64,000 bases of DNA from Bradyrhizobium viridifuturi (GCF_001238275.1 NZ_LGTB01000043.1:32779-96778); one strand, 5' to 3'; counted from the stretch's first letter, positions 37,674 to 46,453 are shown. The notes: a model not told the origin generated them from the sequence alone. Numbers and translations are program-made.

Positions 37674-38285
37674 ATGCGTCGACGGCTGCTTGAGTTGAAG
37701 AACACTGCTTTGCGTCATCTTGCCGTAACCGGCCTTGTGGCCAGTCTTGCGCTCCTGACCGGAGCCGGCGGCGCTTTCGCCCAGAGCGGCACACCGAATC
37801 CGCCGGACCAGGCCAAACAGCAGCCCGGACAGGCCGACGCCAATGCCAATGCCGCGCGGGAAGCCAACCAGCGCAAGGTCGAGGAATTCGTCGAGGCCCA
37901 GCAGGCCATCAACGGCCCGGCCGGCAACCCGGAATGCGTCTGGCTCGGCCGCCGTGTGGTCCGCCTGATGTGGAACGACGACCTCGATACCGCGTTCCGC
38001 CACCTCGACCTCTATGATCGGTTCGGCTGCCCCGGCGGCCACGTCCAGGCCGCGTTCCGCTGCCTGACCCGGTTCGGCGCCCAGATCGACGACAAGGTGC
38101 GCGGCAGCCTCGACGGCCGCATCCATGCCTGCTGGATCAATCCGGGCGCCCAGCCGCAGGCCGCGACAGCCGCCGCTGCGCCCAGCCCGGCGCCGTCGAC
38201 GGCCGGCAATGCCGCGCCCACGCCGGCAGCGTCGCCCTCGCCTGCGCCGACCCCGTCGGCGTCACCCGCGCCGGCGTCGAAATAG
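37674..38285 (+). CDS. Secreted protein of the ndv locus
   Basis: A 203-residue exported protein. Signal peptide (VTGLVASLALLTGAGGAFA, cut near residue 36), a Gln/Asn/Ala-rich helix and a compact central domain with four cysteines (NPECVWLGRRVVRLMWNDD, RFGCPGG, AFRCL, IHACWIN), probably two disulfides. The Pro/Ala/Ser tail is low-complexity. It lies between ndvC (divergent) and ndvB (same strand), so it may be a periplasmic accessory of glucan synthesis. A third gene, ndvD, is known in this pathway; whether this is its counterpart cannot be decided here. Confidence 0.7.
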   Translation: MRRRLLELKNTALRHLAVTGLVASLALLTGAGGAFAQSGTPNPPDQAKQQPGQADANANAAREANQRKVEEFVEAQQAINGPAGNPECVWLGRRVVRLMWNDDLDTAFRHLDLYDRFGCPGGHVQAAFRCLTRFGAQIDDKVRGSLDGRIHACWINPGAQPQAATAAAAPSPAPSTAGNAAPTPAASPSPAPTPSASPAPASK

Positions 38286-38478
38286 GCGCCTCGCCCGATC
38301 GGGTCCGGCCGCGATTTTTTTCGCGGCTGGAACGGCTTGCGCCCTTAAAACGCCATTGCGGCATACCAGTTGTTAAATCGGATGGCGGAGATATCTTTCC
38401 CTCCGCCGCCATGTTGGTCGAACCCAGGGGACGGGTTCGCTTAGTCCTCAATCTCAGGCCCCGTATGGTTTAACCGCG

Positions 38479-41307
38479 ATGCGCGCCGTCGTCGCCGTCC
38501 TGTTGCTTGTCACCGCCGCTCACGCCGCTCTGTGGGGTCTCTTCCAGGAGAAGCAGGCGGCGCCCGATTTCCGTGGCACGCTGCCGAGCCTGTCCTACGC
38601 TCCGTTCGAGTCGGGCCACACCGTTGCTGATGTTGCCGCGGACACCGAGAAGGTGCGCACGGATCTCAGGAAGCTCTCCACGCTGACCAAGGCGGTTCGC
38701 CTCTATTCGTCGACCGAAGGCAACGAACTGGTGCCGCCGGTTGCCGCCGAGTTCGGCATGAAGGTCACGGTCGGCGCCTGGATCGACAAGGACGCCAACC
38801 GCAACAACCGCGAGATCGACGCCGCGATCAACCTCGCCAAGCGCAACAGCAACGTCATCGGCATCGTGGTCGGCAACGAAACCGTGTTCCGCGGCGAGCA
38901 GGTCCCGCTGGAAAACCTCGGCTCGGTTCCGGAGGTCGGGGTGCCGCCGGAGGAATCCGAGCGGATCCTGCGCGAGGAGGCGCAGCGCCTGCACGACGCG
39001 GAAACGCAGCCCGAGGACAAGCGCGCCGAGGCGATCAAGTGGGCGATCGCCGAAAACAACGTGCACCGGCTGATCAAGGTGATCCAGCGCGTCAAGAAAT
39101 CGGTCAACGTTCCCGTCACGACCGGTGAAATCTGGAACATCTGGCGCGACCATCCGCAGCTCGCCAATTCGTCCGACTTCATCGCCGCGCACGTGCTGCC
39201 GTACTGGGAAAACTTCACCGACAAGCAGGCGGTGGACCAGGCGGTCGACCGCTACAATTTGTTGCGCGACTCCTTCCCCGGCAAGCGCATTCTGATCGCC
39301 GAGTTCGGCTGGCCGAGCCAGGGCTACAATCTGCGTAGCGCGGAACCCGGTCCGTTCCAGCAGGCCACGGTGCTGCGCAACTTCGTCACCCGCGCCGAAG
39401 CCATCGGCATGGACTACAACATCGTCGAAGCCATCGATCAGCCCTGGAAGTTCTTCGAAGGTGGCGTCGGTCCCTATTGGGGCATCCTCAATGCCGACCG
39501 TGAGGCGAAGTTCGCCTGGACCGGCCCGGTCACCGACCTGAACTACTGGAAGATCGCGCTGGTCGCGGTTCTCGTCGGCCTGTTCATGTCGCTGCCGATC
39601 CTGCGGCTGGACCAGCCGACCGTGATGCAGGCCCTGCTGCTGTCGGCGGCAGCCAACGGCGTCGGCGCCTGGGCTGCGACCGTGTTCTCGTACTGGACCA
39701 CGCACTATTTCGTCTGGGGCTCGGCCTTCGCGCTCAGCCTCGGCCTCGTGCTGCTGGTGCCGCTGGTGCTGATCGCGATGGCGCGGATCGAGGAGATCGC
39801 GGCGGTGGCGTTCGGCCGCGGCCCGCGCCGGCTGATCGGCAAGAGCGCGCCGCTGGCGCCCGCGACGATCGGCGAGAATGTGAAGTTTCCGAAGGTCTCG
39901 ATCCACATCCCGGCTTATTTCGAACCGGTCGAGATGCTGAAGCAGACGCTCGATGCGGTGTCGCGGCTCGACTATCCGAATTTCGAGTGCGTCTGCATCA
40001 TCAACAACACGCCGGATCCCGAGTTCTGGCGGCCGATCCAAGATCACTGCCGGCAGCTCGGCGAGCGCTTCAAGTTCATCAACGCCGAGAAGGTGCAGGG
40101 CTTCAAGGCCGGCGCGCTGCGGATCGCCATGGAGCGGACCGCCGCGGATGCCGAGATCATCGGCATCATCGACGCCGACTATGTCGTGCACCCCGACTGG
40201 CTGAAGGATCTCGTGCCGGCCTTCGCCGATCCGCGTGTCGGCCTGGTGCAAGCGCCGCAGGAGCATCGCGACGGCGACCGCTCGCTGATGCACTACATCA
40301 TGAACGGCGAATATGCCGGATTCTTCGACATCGGCATGGTCCAGCGTAACGAGTTCAACGCCATCATCGTGCACGGCACGATGTGCCTGATCCGCCGCGC
40401 CGCGATGGACAAGGCCGGCGGCTGGTCCTCTGACACGATCTGCGAGGACACCGATCTCGGCCTCTCGATCCAGCAGGCGGGCTGGCTCACGCACTACACC
40501 AATGTGCGCTACGGCGAAGGCCTGTTGCCCGACACCTATGAGGCGTTCAAGAAGCAGCGCCACCGCTGGGCCTATGGCGGCTTCCAGATCGTCAAGAAGC
40601 ACTGGCGGCGCTTCCTGCCGGGCGCGAGCCGGCTGACGCCCGATCAGCGCCGCGAATTCTCGCTCGGCTGGCTCAACTGGCTCGGGGCCGAAAGCCTCGG
40701 CGTCGTGGTCGCGATCCTCAACTTGATCTGGGTCCCGATCGTCGCCTTCGCCGACATCGCGATCCCCGACAAGATCTTGACGCTGCCGATCATCGCCTCC
40801 TTCATCGTCTCGCTGGTGCATTTCGTCGCGCTCTACCGGCTGCGGGTCAACATCAAGGCCGGCCAGATGCTGGGCGCCATGATCGCGGCGATGAGCGTGC
40901 AGTGGACGGTGTCGCGCGCCGTGGCGCAGGGCCTGATCACCGAGCACCTCGCCTTCGCCCGCACCTCGAAGGGCGGCCTGTCGCGGATGTCGATCGAATT
41001 CCAGGCGTTCTGGGAAGCCGTGATCGGCGTGCTGCTCCTGATCGGCGCCGCCGTGCTGGTCGTCACCAACGGCTACAAGCAGGTGCGCGAGATCTACATC
41101 TTTGCCGGTGTCCTGGTGTTGCAGAGCTTGCCGTTCCTGGCAGCGGTCGCGATCGCGATCCTGGAGAATTCGCGGATCAACGAGTTCGCGTTCTGGCGCA
41201 ACAGCGCGATCCGCACCGCGGAACTGATCGGCTTGCGCCCGGTCAGCCTGCCCTCGGTCGCCGCCCCCTCGCAGCCGGTCGGTTCGGAAATCGGCCGCGA
41301 CAACTGA
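38479..41307 (+). CDS. ndvB: NdvB-like cyclic beta-glucan synthase
   Basis: A 942-residue protein of about 104 kDa. N-terminal membrane anchor, a GH17-like domain (residues ~25-345; IVVGNETVFRGEQ, ILIAEFGWPSQGYN), membrane helices, then a family 2 glycosyltransferase (~470-720) with IIDADYV, ICEDTDLGLSI and KKQRHRWAYGG, the D,D,QxxRW active-site set. Further C-terminal helices follow. Size and layout match Bradyrhizobium NdvB, the UDP-glucose-dependent beta-(1,3)-glucan synthase. The homologous GH17 domain shared with NdvC suggests both came from one glucanosyltransferase ancestor. Confidence 0.9.
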   Translation: MRAVVAVLLLVTAAHAALWGLFQEKQAAPDFRGTLPSLSYAPFESGHTVADVAADTEKVRTDLRKLSTLTKAVRLYSSTEGNELVPPVAAEFGMKVTVGAWIDKDANRNNREIDAAINLAKRNSNVIGIVVGNETVFRGEQVPLENLGSVPEVGVPPEESERILREEAQRLHDAETQPEDKRAEAIKWAIAENNVHRLIKVIQRVKKSVNVPVTTGEIWNIWRDHPQLANSSDFIAAHVLPYWENFTDKQAVDQAVDRYNLLRDSFPGKRILIAEFGWPSQGYNLRSAEPGPFQQATVLRNFVTRAEAIGMDYNIVEAIDQPWKFFEGGVGPYWGILNADREAKFAWTGPVTDLNYWKIALVAVLVGLFMSLPILRLDQPTVMQALLLSAAANGVGAWAATVFSYWTTHYFVWGSAFALSLGLVLLVPLVLIAMARIEEIAAVAFGRGPRRLIGKSAPLAPATIGENVKFPKVSIHIPAYFEPVEMLKQTLDAVSRLDYPNFECVCIINNTPDPEFWRPIQDHCRQLGERFKFINAEKVQGFKAGALRIAMERTAADAEIIGIIDADYVVHPDWLKDLVPAFADPRVGLVQAPQEHRDGDRSLMHYIMNGEYAGFFDIGMVQRNEFNAIIVHGTMCLIRRAAMDKAGGWSSDTICEDTDLGLSIQQAGWLTHYTNVRYGEGLLPDTYEAFKKQRHRWAYGGFQIVKKHWRRFLPGASRLTPDQRREFSLGWLNWLGAESLGVVVAILNLIWVPIVAFADIAIPDKILTLPIIASFIVSLVHFVALYRLRVNIKAGQMLGAMIAAMSVQWTVSRAVAQGLITEHLAFARTSKGGLSRMSIEFQAFWEAVIGVLLLIGAAVLVVTNGYKQVREIYIFAGVLVLQSLPFLAAVAIAILENSRINEFAFWRNSAIRTAELIGLRPVSLPSVAAPSQPVGSEIGRDN

Positions 41308-41429
41308 GCTACTTCAAGAAACGGCCCTAAGCACAGGCATTGGAACGGCAAATCCGCCGCAACGGTGCACAATTGACTGCCCATCGGCTATTGACCCGAT
41401 GGGCCCTGCCCCCTACACAGCGCGGGCTG

Positions 41430-41475
41430 GAGCATGATCCGGAGCGGTTTCACCGCTCGGTCCGGATCCGATGTT
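41430..41475. repeat. Palindromic repeat before tRNA-Lys
   Basis: GAGCATGATCCGGAGCGGTT begins a palindromic stretch with GAGCGGTTTCACCGCTC as its core. The GCATGATCCGG start is shared with the repeat at 62889, suggesting one loose family of extragenic palindromes. Confidence 0.5.
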
Positions 41476-41484
41476 CAGGTGAGT

Positions 41485-41560
41485 GAGCGCGTAGCTCAGG
41501 CGGTAGAGCACGTGACTTTTAATCATGGGGTCGAGGGTTCGAGTCCCTCCGCGCTCACCA
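41485..41560 (+). tRNA. tRNA-Lys(UUU)
   Basis: A complete 76-nt cloverleaf with encoded CCA. Acceptor GAGCGCG pairs with CGCGCTC, the D arm is GCTC..GAGC, the anticodon arm is CGTGA/TCATG with loop CTTTTAA (anticodon TTT), and the T arm is GAGGG-TTCGAGT-CCCTC. A decayed copy of its 3' half lies 3.2 kb downstream, so the gene has probably served as an integration target. Confidence 0.95.
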
Positions 41561-41634
41561 AAACTTGCAAATTATCAATGTGTTACTGATCTTCCTGAAG
41601 ACCCGTCTACTGCGATGACTTTTGTGTCCGCGCC

Positions 41635-42132
41635 ATGTCCGCAAAAATGAAGATGTCCGGGACCAGCCACCGGCTTGCATCGTTTTGGATTATCCGGGTT
41701 TTGGCCGTCGCAGTGGGCTCGGCCGGAATGGGTGCAGTTGCAGCGCTTGCGGGAGATCCGGCGCCGGCACCGATCGTCGAGTATCCAGTGGCGGAGCGCG
41801 CTAAGAAGGCCGATCGGCTTTCGCTCGTCCCAGAGCCGCGGGCGGTCGGCTCTACCGCGACCAGCGCCCCCCCGACACAGCCAGCACCGATCGCATCGAT
41901 ACCGCCACCGCCTGCCCCACAAACGAAAACGATCTTGGAGCCTCCCGCTCCTGTCGTCGCTCCACGGCAGCATAATGCGACCAATCCGAATGTGAGGAAG
42001 AGAAAGCGGCTCGCCAGCAGCAAACCATCTGAAGCCGTACCGGCAGAAAAACCTATCCGGACCATCGACTGCAGCGGAAACGGGCTGGACGGTCTCTTGC
42101 GGTCGATGCGGCTCAAGCCTGGCTGCTTGTAG
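41635..42132 (+). CDS. Hypothetical exported Pro-rich protein
   Basis: A 165-residue protein with an export-type helix (IIRVLAVAVGSAGMGAVAAL, residues ~19-38), a Pro/Ala-rich middle, a basic patch (VRKRKRLASSK) and a short ending (IRTIDCSGNGLDGLLRSMRL) that looks conserved rather than random. No family recognised. It is the first gene after tRNA-Lys. Confidence 0.6.
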   Translation: MSAKMKMSGTSHRLASFWIIRVLAVAVGSAGMGAVAALAGDPAPAPIVEYPVAERAKKADRLSLVPEPRAVGSTATSAPPTQPAPIASIPPPPAPQTKTILEPPAPVVAPRQHNATNPNVRKRKRLASSKPSEAVPAEKPIRTIDCSGNGLDGLLRSMRLKPGCL

Positions 42133-42196
42133 AATTTACTCGAACGGCGTCGGCGCGCGCGCCAGAAGCGCCGAGGCGGCGGCACGGGCCGTGCAG

Positions 42197-42226
42197 TTAG
42201 ATTTACGCTGGGAATTTCAGTGTCCC
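42197..42226 (+). repeat. 30-nt direct repeat, copy 1
   Basis: Begins TTAGATTT and ends AGTGTCCC. An imperfect copy with the same ends lies at 42647-42676. The two flank the broken gene at 42340-42515. Confidence 0.45.
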
Positions 42227-42339
42227 GGTTTTTTGAGAACCGGCTCGCATGCGCCAAACGGGCCAGTAAGCGGCTCCAGCGCTCCAAGCCTCCCAGGACA
42301 CCCAAAGGGTCGCTGGGGCCGCTCCTGGCGGATTCGCCC

Positions 42340-42515
42340 CCCCTGTCCACCTTAAGCGCGGCTCGAGATCGGACAGACGCATCTCGTCCGACCATTTCGA
42401 TGCGTCGATCGTGACGTTGTGTGAGCCACCGATAGTCCTTGCAGAACACGATGATGCGCGTCGCGCTCGTTTTGCGCATTTCGCCGAACGTGATCTTGGT
42501 TGGGTGGTCGCTCAT
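42340..42515 (-). pseudogene. Frameshifted small Cys protein
   Basis: From the ATG at 42515 the frame reads MSDHPTKITFGEMRKTSATR, then IIVFCKDYR. A one-base shift then gives SHNVTIDASKWSDEMRLSDL and EPRL. Bradyrhizobia carry many short proteins with this pattern (MSDH..KITFGEMR, C..DYRCSH, RLSDLE.RF, then a CxxC zinc ribbon). Here the frame breaks after DYR and the terminal zinc ribbon cannot be read. A decayed member of that family. Confidence 0.6.
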
Positions 42516-42646
42516 GATTGCAACTGCAGCTGCTTCGCGTCCCGGCGGCAATCCACGAAGCCTAGCGGGCAGCAACGTTCCACCCACCATCAATCGGTCA
42601 AGGCTCCGTCCGCGACACCCACCCAATCGATGGCACGACCCCTGCA

Positions 42647-42676
42647 TTAGATTTCCTGCTGAGGATTTAGTGTCCC
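42647..42676 (+). repeat. 30-nt direct repeat, copy 2
   Basis: Second imperfect copy of the repeat at 42197-42226: TTAGATTT at the start, a CTG-containing middle and AGTGTCCC-type end. See that entry. Confidence 0.45.
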
Positions 42677-42740
42677 AGGAATAGACGCCGCTAGGCGGTG
42701 TATTTTTGAGACGGCACCCCGGATCAATGGGGAGGTATCG

Positions 42741-42959
42741 TTGAACAGCACAGCATCTCAAAAGGCTAGGTTTCTCGTTCGGACAGGAGGCTCCGGCTGG
42801 ATGGTCTACGATCGAGAACTCAAAGGGCCAGCGCAATTGGAAAAGGGAGGCCGGTTCGCGGAGAAGCTGACGAAGGAACAGGCTGAAAATCTAAGGCAGA
42901 TGTTGACGGATTCCCTGCCGCTGCCTGCGGGCAAGCGTCGCGCCGCGCGTTCCGAGTAA
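42741..42959 (+). CDS. Small conserved hypothetical protein
   Basis: A 72-residue protein starting at TTG, supported by GGAGGT five bases upstream. Pattern FLVRTGGSGWMVYDRELKGP then LTKEQAENLRQML, a layout I recognise from several short bradyrhizobial proteins of unknown role (a strand-turn with MVYDR followed by an amphipathic helix). Basic tail. No signal peptide. Confidence 0.6.
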   Translation: MNSTASQKARFLVRTGGSGWMVYDRELKGPAQLEKGGRFAEKLTKEQAENLRQMLTDSLPLPAGKRRAARSE

Positions 42960-43201
42960 ATTGCATTGTTGTCCACAGTGTGGATTGCGCCACACCCCGC
43001 GGGCGTGAATCGCCGTAGCGTAGGTTTCAGGAGTATGACTCCATGGGCCTCGGACCCGTCGCGAATGGCAGGCTATGCTTTGGCGGCCTACGTGGGCCGC
43101 CCGGCGTTAATCGAGCTCCCGCCTGACAATTGGAAATACAGCGCATTCCGGTTTCGCGAATGCGAGAGCGGCACCATTTCCAAAACCGATTGCGCGGCAC
43201 C

Positions 43202-43375
43202 GTGGATCTATTTCGAGCTGAGAAGATCGCAACTGTCCCGGACCGATCACACCATGACTGCCGCTTTTGCGGAGCGAAACTCACCCTCGTCAGAACGATC
43301 ATGGAATCTGAAAGCGGAGTTGTCATTCATACGTTTGAATGCGAGCGGTGCGGAGACCGTACTTGGACCGATTAA
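43202..43375 (+). CDS. Small zinc-ribbon protein
   Basis: A 57-residue protein starting at GTG (43202), with two CxxC knuckles: CRFCGAKLTLVRTIMESES and then FECERCGDRTWTD. This is a four-cysteine zinc ribbon and belongs to a short bradyrhizobial hypothetical family with the same MESE linker. An ATG further upstream at 43130 is possible but adds unlikely sequence. Another open frame (42966-43394) overlaps it and is judged a shadow. Confidence 0.6.
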   Translation: MDLFRAEKIATVPDRSHHDCRFCGAKLTLVRTIMESESGVVIHTFECERCGDRTWTD

Positions 43376-43486
43376 ATTCAAACGCGACGAATAGCGGCCA
43401 CCACGCGGCGCACATCCTGCTGCAGCACATGCCCAAATGCGCAAAGCTGCGGCTTTAAAGTGGGTTTGCCTATTTGAGATGGCGAT

Positions 43487-43927
43487 ATGAAGATTTGGGC
43501 CTACACTGATACAAGCAAGAACGTTGGCGACCCTCAGCATCTAAAGCTCTTTGCAACAAGTGACGCCGCGCAGTCTTGGTTCAAGCAGAACGATCCTGAG
43601 GGGGTCGCATTCGCCTACGAAATCATCTTAGGGCCCGGTTACGTAGCCAAGACGCTTCTGGTGCTCGCCGTTTTACTTCTCGGGCTAGCCGATCTCTTCA
43701 CCACCAATATAATTTTGACTACCGGCGGTGGCGAGTCGAACCCGTTTATGCACATTGCGCAAACATGGCTAGGTCCTTGGTGGCTTATGCCGAAGCTGGC
43801 CTTAACCTATTTCATGATGTGGCTGCTTTGGCGTAGCAACAACCCGTACAACATTGCTCTTGTGGTGGCGTTCTGCTCCACGCCTGTCCTGAACAACTTG
43901 CTGATCATCACCACCAACAGCCCATAA
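43487..43927 (+). CDS. Fusion: soluble domain plus DUF5658-like membrane domain
   Basis: A 146-residue protein. Residues 1-48 (MKIWAYTDTSKNVGDPQHLK, ending DPEGVAFAYE) match a short soluble domain seen as a stand-alone protein in bradyrhizobia. Residues ~55-146 have three helices with LADLFTTNIILTTGGGESNP, the pattern of DUF5658 membrane proteins. Role unknown. The gene lies in the AT-richer stretch between the tRNA and its decayed copy. Confidence 0.65.
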   Translation: MKIWAYTDTSKNVGDPQHLKLFATSDAAQSWFKQNDPEGVAFAYEIILGPGYVAKTLLVLAVLLLGLADLFTTNIILTTGGGESNPFMHIAQTWLGPWWLMPKLALTYFMMWLLWRSNNPYNIALVVAFCSTPVLNNLLIITTNSP

Positions 43928-44441
43928 AAAATTACGCCGCCGGGTTCGAAATGGGCTGTCCCGACGGCGCCTGATACCGGGCCCCTGAAATCCCCCAGCG
44001 AGGTCGCTCTAGCAGCCATCGAGGGCGCCGTTTGTGAACCAGTTCACAAATCGCGCCCCGTAGAACCACTGCTTGCCGTTTCATCCTTGGTTGAGCGACA
44101 CTTGGCTACAAGCCAATGGCTCTCTTCAGGAAGTTGGATGTGATGCCGAGTGGATTGCCGCCGCCGAAAGCGGGGCTCTTCTCGCCATTCCGGATATAGC
44201 CAACCAGCCTCCCCAGAAAGTCACCTCTGCCAGAGGTGAAAACTTCGCCCAAGCTGTAGCGTGCCGCTGCGTGCAGGAGAGCGTCCGCAAATTGTCCTGT
44301 ACAATTCGCTATTGATCTATGCGGAACTCGCCGAGGACAGCTCCCTCAGGCGAACGTGACGTCGGTCACATCGCGCGTCGAGGCCTGCGCATAAGGTCCT
44401 CCCATCGCCGGAATGATCCGGTCAGCAAAGGGAGCGATCAG
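43928..44441. other. Intergenic, no confident gene
   Basis: About 510 bp. It includes an 80-codon plus-strand frame at 44073-44315 with no visible family or ribosome-binding site. An inverted repeat near 44028-44050 (GTGAACCAGTTCAC) could be an operator-like palindrome. Confidence 0.4.
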
Positions 44442-44726
44442 ATGAACAAGTTTATTGTTGCCGTTGGTATGACCATCACGTTTCTCTCGGGATCGTCGGC
44501 GTTCGCAGGTGGTCACGGCGGTGGCGGAGGCATGAGCGCTCATTCTTTCGCTGCGCCACAAGTTGCCTCAGTCCGCGACCATCGTGGCTCCGCGCAGGGG
44601 GAAGGCGGAGTGACCGTCACTAACGCGCCGCGCCCTGACAACGGCCGACACTGCGGAGTGAGCTATGCCTGCGGAGCCAGCACTTATCCCGAAACAGGTA
44701 CGCGGGATCATCGCTCTGGTCATTGA
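44442..44726 (+). CDS. Small secreted Gly/His-rich protein
   Basis: A 94-residue protein. Signal peptide (FIVAVGMTITFLSGSSAFA, cut near residue 22), then GGHGGGGGMSAHSF and a polar tail with two cysteines. The ATG at 44442 has AAAGGGAGCG upstream. Similar short Gly-rich secreted proteins are frequent in bradyrhizobia; function unknown. Confidence 0.55.
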   Translation: MNKFIVAVGMTITFLSGSSAFAGGHGGGGGMSAHSFAAPQVASVRDHRGSAQGEGGVTVTNAPRPDNGRHCGVSYACGASTYPETGTRDHRSGH

Positions 44727-44750
44727 AGCAGACGCCCGGAGCATTCCGGA

Positions 44751-44791
44751 TTAATCACGGGTCGAGGGCGCGCGTCCCTCCGCACTCACCA
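44751..44791 (+). repeat. Decayed copy of the tRNA-Lys 3' half (att-like)
   Basis: 41 bp matching 41519-41560 of tRNA-Lys(UUU). Identical blocks include GGGTCGAGGG, GTCCCTCCGC and the terminal CTCACCA, with a handful of substitutions and one deleted G. Same orientation as the tRNA. It ends exactly at the CCA, as site-specific integration into a tRNA 3' end would leave. Confidence 0.7.
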
Positions 44792-45429
44792 ATTAAATCA
44801 ATCACTTAAGACAGAAAAAGACCCAAGCCAGCCGGAAGTCAGTTCGGACCGTGCACACGTGCTCGGCTTGGCCTGCTTCGTCCGGCGATAGGTGCCGACG
44901 TGATGAACGGTGACCGGCAAACCTGAGCCAGGCTGATCCGACTGGCACTGAACTTGCGATTACGTTCTCTGCTGGGATTGCAGTCCCCAGATTGAAACAG
45001 GGCGCCGCCGGGACAAATCATTTCGGGCCCGGCGGCGTACTTTTTCGGGACGGTCGGAACAGCATGCCTCCGCCGGCAGGATGCCCGGCCGCTGAAGGGA
45101 TCAACGAACCGGCGGGTTGTAGCGATCCCAGATTACGGTTTTCGAGCCACCCTGCGCCGATCGCGCGATGGCGTCGTCGAACTTGTGATAGTGGTCGAAC
45201 TGCTGCTGCTCATCGCGCAGCTGCGGCGCCTGGGCAGACGAGTACGAACTATTCGCACCGTTCCACTGATCAGATCCCGACACGACACAACCCCATCCTG
45301 GTTCAGATGCAGGTTGGTTAGCATCGTTGCGCTCGTACCTCTGTATCGTCGCCGCAACAGCGCCGGCAATCCCGGCAATATGCGCACACGGATTGTTTCC
45401 GTGGGTCTTCGTGCGTGAGGAGCCGGCAC
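44792..45429. other. Intergenic, weak minus-strand frame
   Basis: About 640 bp. A minus-strand frame (45101-45496) ends in a protein-like tail (DEQQQFDHYHKFDDAIARSA ... WDRYNPPVR), but its N-terminal half overlaps the next gene and is unconvincing. I see nothing else that can be supported. Confidence 0.35.
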
Positions 45430-45885
45430 ATGAAACTCGCCAGGGCCGTCGCAGTCTGGCTTGCGCCTTGCGCATTTGCCGCAACTGCCAATGCACAAAG
45501 CTGCTTCACGGGCCCGATTAAGACGAAGGACGGTACCTTGCAGACATGGACCGTCGTCAATCGCTGCGGCGCGCCGGTGACACTGCGCTATTCGCTGACA
45601 GGTCCGCTCGGCAAGGAGCCGAGAAGCACAATCGTCTCCGCCTGCAGCAGGCAGCGGATCGTGCAGACCTTCGCGACGGATCAGGTCGATTTTCTGGACA
45701 CGGCCTATGGTCCGGGCTGGGAGAAGACTTGTCCGTCATTGGACGACGAGGTTCGTCCCAGGACACGACCGGCAAAATCAACCAACGAAACAGATCAGAT
45801 TCCGTTTCCGTCCATCAGCCCTCCGCCCCTGGCGGATCCGAAGCCGATAAGTCCTGCGGGAGGGAAACCGATTCCCAAAGGGTAG
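45430..45885 (+). CDS. Hypothetical secreted Cys-containing protein
   Basis: A 151-residue protein. Signal peptide (AVAVWLAPCAFAATANAQ, cut near residue 23), then a beta-rich domain with four cysteines (SCFTGP, NRCGAPVTLRYSLTGP, VSACSRQ, EKTCPS) and a Pro-rich tail. The short Cys-framed domain with VVNRCGAPVTL resembles small periplasmic beta-sandwich proteins, but no family is certain. Confidence 0.6.
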   Translation: MKLARAVAVWLAPCAFAATANAQSCFTGPIKTKDGTLQTWTVVNRCGAPVTLRYSLTGPLGKEPRSTIVSACSRQRIVQTFATDQVDFLDTAYGPGWEKTCPSLDDEVRPRTRPAKSTNETDQIPFPSISPPPLADPKPISPAGGKPIPKG

Positions 45886-45968
45886 AATGGGCGTTGGTGC
45901 TGCTGCGGAATCAATCGCACAGCGCTGAACGCAGCGGCGAGGTCAGCGTCGATCGAGGTCGACGTCGT

Positions 45969-46208
45969 TCAGGATGACAACGGCAGCTCGCCCTGCCCGC
46001 CTGTCCAGTCGATGATATCGACCTGAAGCCCTCGCTTCAGCATCTCCGCCTCGAGGCTGCCGGCATGTCGCTTCCACTCCGGCGTCGCGCGGACGCGGAA
46101 TTTCGGCTCCTCGCCGCTCGCCTCGAATTCATCGTCGGCCTTGAGCGCGCCGCGGACGGCCTCGTACATCATCTTCAGGCTGGCGTCGGTGAAGGCGCCG
46201 TAGTCCAT
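45969..46208 (-). CDS. Conserved hypothetical protein
   Basis: A 79-residue protein: MDYGAFTDASLKMMYEAVRG at the start, RVRATPEWKRHAGSLEAEML in the middle. Probably alpha/beta, soluble, no signal peptide. The regular pattern argues that it is real. No family name recognised. Its start is followed upstream by a hairpin at 46241-46272. Confidence 0.6.
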   Translation of the reverse strand: MDYGAFTDASLKMMYEAVRGALKADDEFEASGEEPKFRVRATPEWKRHAGSLEAEMLKRGLQVDIIDWTGGQGELPLSS

Positions 46209-46390
46209 CGGTCGTCTCCCTCAGCACTGTCGGGACGCAAAAGGCCGCCACGGAGCACCTCGTGACGGCCTTCTGCATAGCGGCCCATCCAGACGGCCCA
46301 ACATGAACGTGGGTGAGTCGGGTTAATGAAACGTTGTTCGCACGACGGCGGCGTCCCTGCGTTGAGCTCGCCGACAATGCCGACAAGGAA

Positions 46391-46412
46391 AGGCCTCGCC
46401 GAAGCGAGGCCT
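46391..46412 (-). terminator. Terminator of the small secreted protein gene
   Basis: A 9-bp perfect stem (46391-46399 with 46404-46412) with a CGAA loop. Read on the minus strand it is followed by TTTCCTT. It lies about 40 bp past the stop of the gene at 46454. Confidence 0.65.
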
Positions 46413-46453
46413 CCCTTGATTGTGCTGATCGTGCGAGATGCGTCCGTCATCCG

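Noticed and set aside
38470..40947. 825-codon minus-strand open frame opposite ndvB
   Set aside because: Arg/His/Asp-rich composition of an antisense shadow; ndvB is clearly the real gene.
41607..42836. 409-codon minus-strand frame after the tRNA
   Set aside because: Mostly random; only the part near 42515 resembles a protein and there it is frameshifted. Reported as a pseudogene instead.
44073..44315. 80-codon plus-strand frame
   Set aside because: No ribosome-binding site, no family pattern, odd composition.
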